From the NCBI GenBank assembly GCA_030613795.1, contig JAUWLG010000077.1, positions 1 through 6,580 on the forward strand: 6,580 nucleotides of DNA, read 5' to 3'. Below the pieces are notes generated by a model. That model was not told the origin of the DNA. It saw only the letters and a program-made list of their open reading frames with translations, and did not search any database. The translations under genes were made by a program, and so were the position numbers. Origin of the DNA: Helicobacteraceae bacterium. GTDB lineage: Bacteria > Campylobacterota > Campylobacteria > Campylobacterales > Sulfurimonadaceae. Shown piece after piece: positions 5,696 to 6,580 of this stretch (position 1 is its first letter; each line of letters begins with the position of its first letter).

Positions 5696-6580
5696 TTAGT
5701 CTAAAAGTGCTTGTTCAGCTTTTAAGGCTTCCTCTTTCTCTTTACGCTTCTCTTCACGAGCAAGCATCTTTTTATACGCTTCATCTTCTTGCATCATTCC
5801 CGCTTCATACAAAAATTGGGAAGCGACAAAATCACTTTTTTTGATCTTGTCGTACTTGGCAAAACTCAAGTATAAAATATCTTTTGCACGTGTAACGGCA
5901 ACATAAAAGAGGCGTCTCTCTTCGTCTAAACTTCCTCCGCGTGTCATCAGTTTACGGTTAGGAAAACGTCCGTCCATAAGGTCGATCACATAGACCTCTT
6001 TATACTCAAGACCTTTAGAAGCATGAATACTTAATAAGTGAACACCCTCCCCTTGCGTCAGATCTTGAGAGCCGAGTATCATCGCATTTAAAAACCGTTC
6101 GTGTTCACTGTACGGTCGTGTTAATTCTACCAGTATCTGAGATTTGTTATGAATACGTTCCGTTGACTCTTTTTTTAATCTTTCATCAACAGTTCCATCT
6201 GCCTGCACCGCACGTTTTGAGCTGAGGACATCAACAATACCGTGATAAAAGTCTGACGTTCTTATCTTACTGACAATCGTCTTTGGCTGTTTTAGCCCAT
6301 GTATAGAACGCAGTAACTGTGTAAAATTATAAAGAAATTTCGCACCATCTTTGGTCAGTTTAGGATGTTTAAGCACAGGGTTTTTTAAAAATTTTGTATC
6401 AAAGCCTAAGGCGCCGAAACGTCCTGCTGAACCTAGTTCTAAAAAGTCATCAAAAAGACCTAATTGTTGGTTTAGCTTACGTTTTTCAAAAGGATTGCTG
6501 ATACTTGTGTCTGGAGAGAAGACACCATAAAGAAGTGACCCAGAACCTACGTACTGGAGCGCAATAAACAGCTCTTTGGC
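5696..6580 (-). CDS. Rep/UvrD/PcrA-like SF1 DNA helicase, C-terminal part, 5' end outside window
   Basis: This is the C-terminal part of an ATP-dependent 3'-5' DNA helicase of superfamily 1A, with roles in repair or replication restart. The minus-strand frame is open from the right edge to the TAA at 5696-5698, giving 294 visible residues. The GTG at 6374-6376 is internal, since coding continues through residues such as AKELFIALQYVGSG at the edge. Motif V is seen as LLSIHASKGLE (about 6005-6037) and motif VI as DEERRLFYVAVTRAKD (5879-5926), the latter with the arginine that contacts ATP. The HASKGLE form resembles Rep slightly more than UvrD's HSAKGLE. Motifs I to IV lie mostly or wholly outside the window. 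The protein ends in a highly charged, probably helical tail (REEKRKEKEEALKAEQ). It is convergent with the secretion operon and has no evident functional link to it. The choice among rep, uvrD and pcrA is not resolved. Confidence 0.92.
   Translation of the reverse strand, partial: AKELFIALQYVGSGSLLYGVFSPDTSISNPFEKRKLNQQLGLFDDFLELGSAGRFGALGFDTKFLKNPVLKHPKLTKDGAKFLYNFTQLLRSIHGLKQPKTIVSKIRTSDFYHGIVDVLSSKRAVQADGTVDERLKKESTERIHNKSQILVELTRPYSEHERFLNAMILGSQDLTQGEGVHLLSIHASKGLEYKEVYVIDLMDGRFPNRKLMTRGGSLDEERRLFYVAVTRAKDILYLSFAKYDKIKKSDFVASQFLYEAGMMQEDEAYKKMLAREEKRKEKEEALKAEQALLD

Noticed and set aside
5515..5844. Plus-strand open frame of 109 codons across the convergent junction
   Set aside because: It overlaps the end of the platform gene and runs antisense to the helicase tail, both clear genes; it has no ribosome binding site and no recognisable motif.
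1..6580. Search for tRNA or rRNA genes, CRISPR arrays, insertion sequences, attachment sites or riboswitches
   Set aside because: Coding sequence fills almost the whole window; no regularly spaced repeats, terminal inverted repeats, cloverleaf or long leader region was seen.

Overview
The window holds most of one tightly packed plus-strand operon for a type II secretion / type IV pilus-like machine, followed by the 3' end of an unrelated helicase gene on the minus strand. The DNA is fairly AT-rich and the proteins are lysine-rich. The gene order (secretin, small ExeA-type ATPase, TPR membrane protein, secreted unknown, assembly ATPase, platform protein) resembles two loci known to me. One is the MSHA pilus order mshL-M-N-E-G; the other is the Campylobacter transformation order ctsD-P-X-E-F. 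Base composition, protein character and this synteny suggest a member of the Campylobacterota (Sulfurimonas/Sulfurovum type). That placement is inference; no rRNA or other marker gene is present.

Layout. 1-420: C-terminal end of an outer-membrane secretin, open at the left edge. 407-1219: ExeA/MshM/CtsP-type AAA ATPase. 1212-2114: single-pass inner-membrane protein with a lysine-rich periplasmic spacer and C-terminal TPRs, MshN-like. 2111-2659: small exported protein of unknown function. 2668-4410: GspE/PilB/MshE hexameric ATPase with all catalytic boxes and a tetracysteine zinc site. 4407-5648: GspF/PilC/MshG inner-membrane platform. 5649-5695: short convergent spacer with a perfect 9-bp hairpin. 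5696-6580, minus strand: C-terminal part of a Rep/UvrD/PcrA-type SF1 helicase, open at the right edge.

How the genes fit together. The assembly ATPase and platform would drive a pseudopilus in the inner membrane, and the secretin would form the outer-membrane gate. The ExeA-type ATPase and the TPR protein probably link the two through the periplasm and cell wall. Consecutive genes overlap by 14, 8 and 4 nt, are separated by 8 nt, then overlap by 4 nt, so they are very likely one transcript with translational coupling. No pseudopilin, prepilin peptidase or ComEC-like channel lies in the window, so the sequence alone cannot decide between DNA uptake, pilus assembly and protein secretion.

No entirely new system is evident. 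The most open items are the exported 182-residue protein, the polylysine spacer of the TPR protein, and the divergent N-terminus of the assembly ATPase. No gene-free stretch longer than 300 bases occurs.
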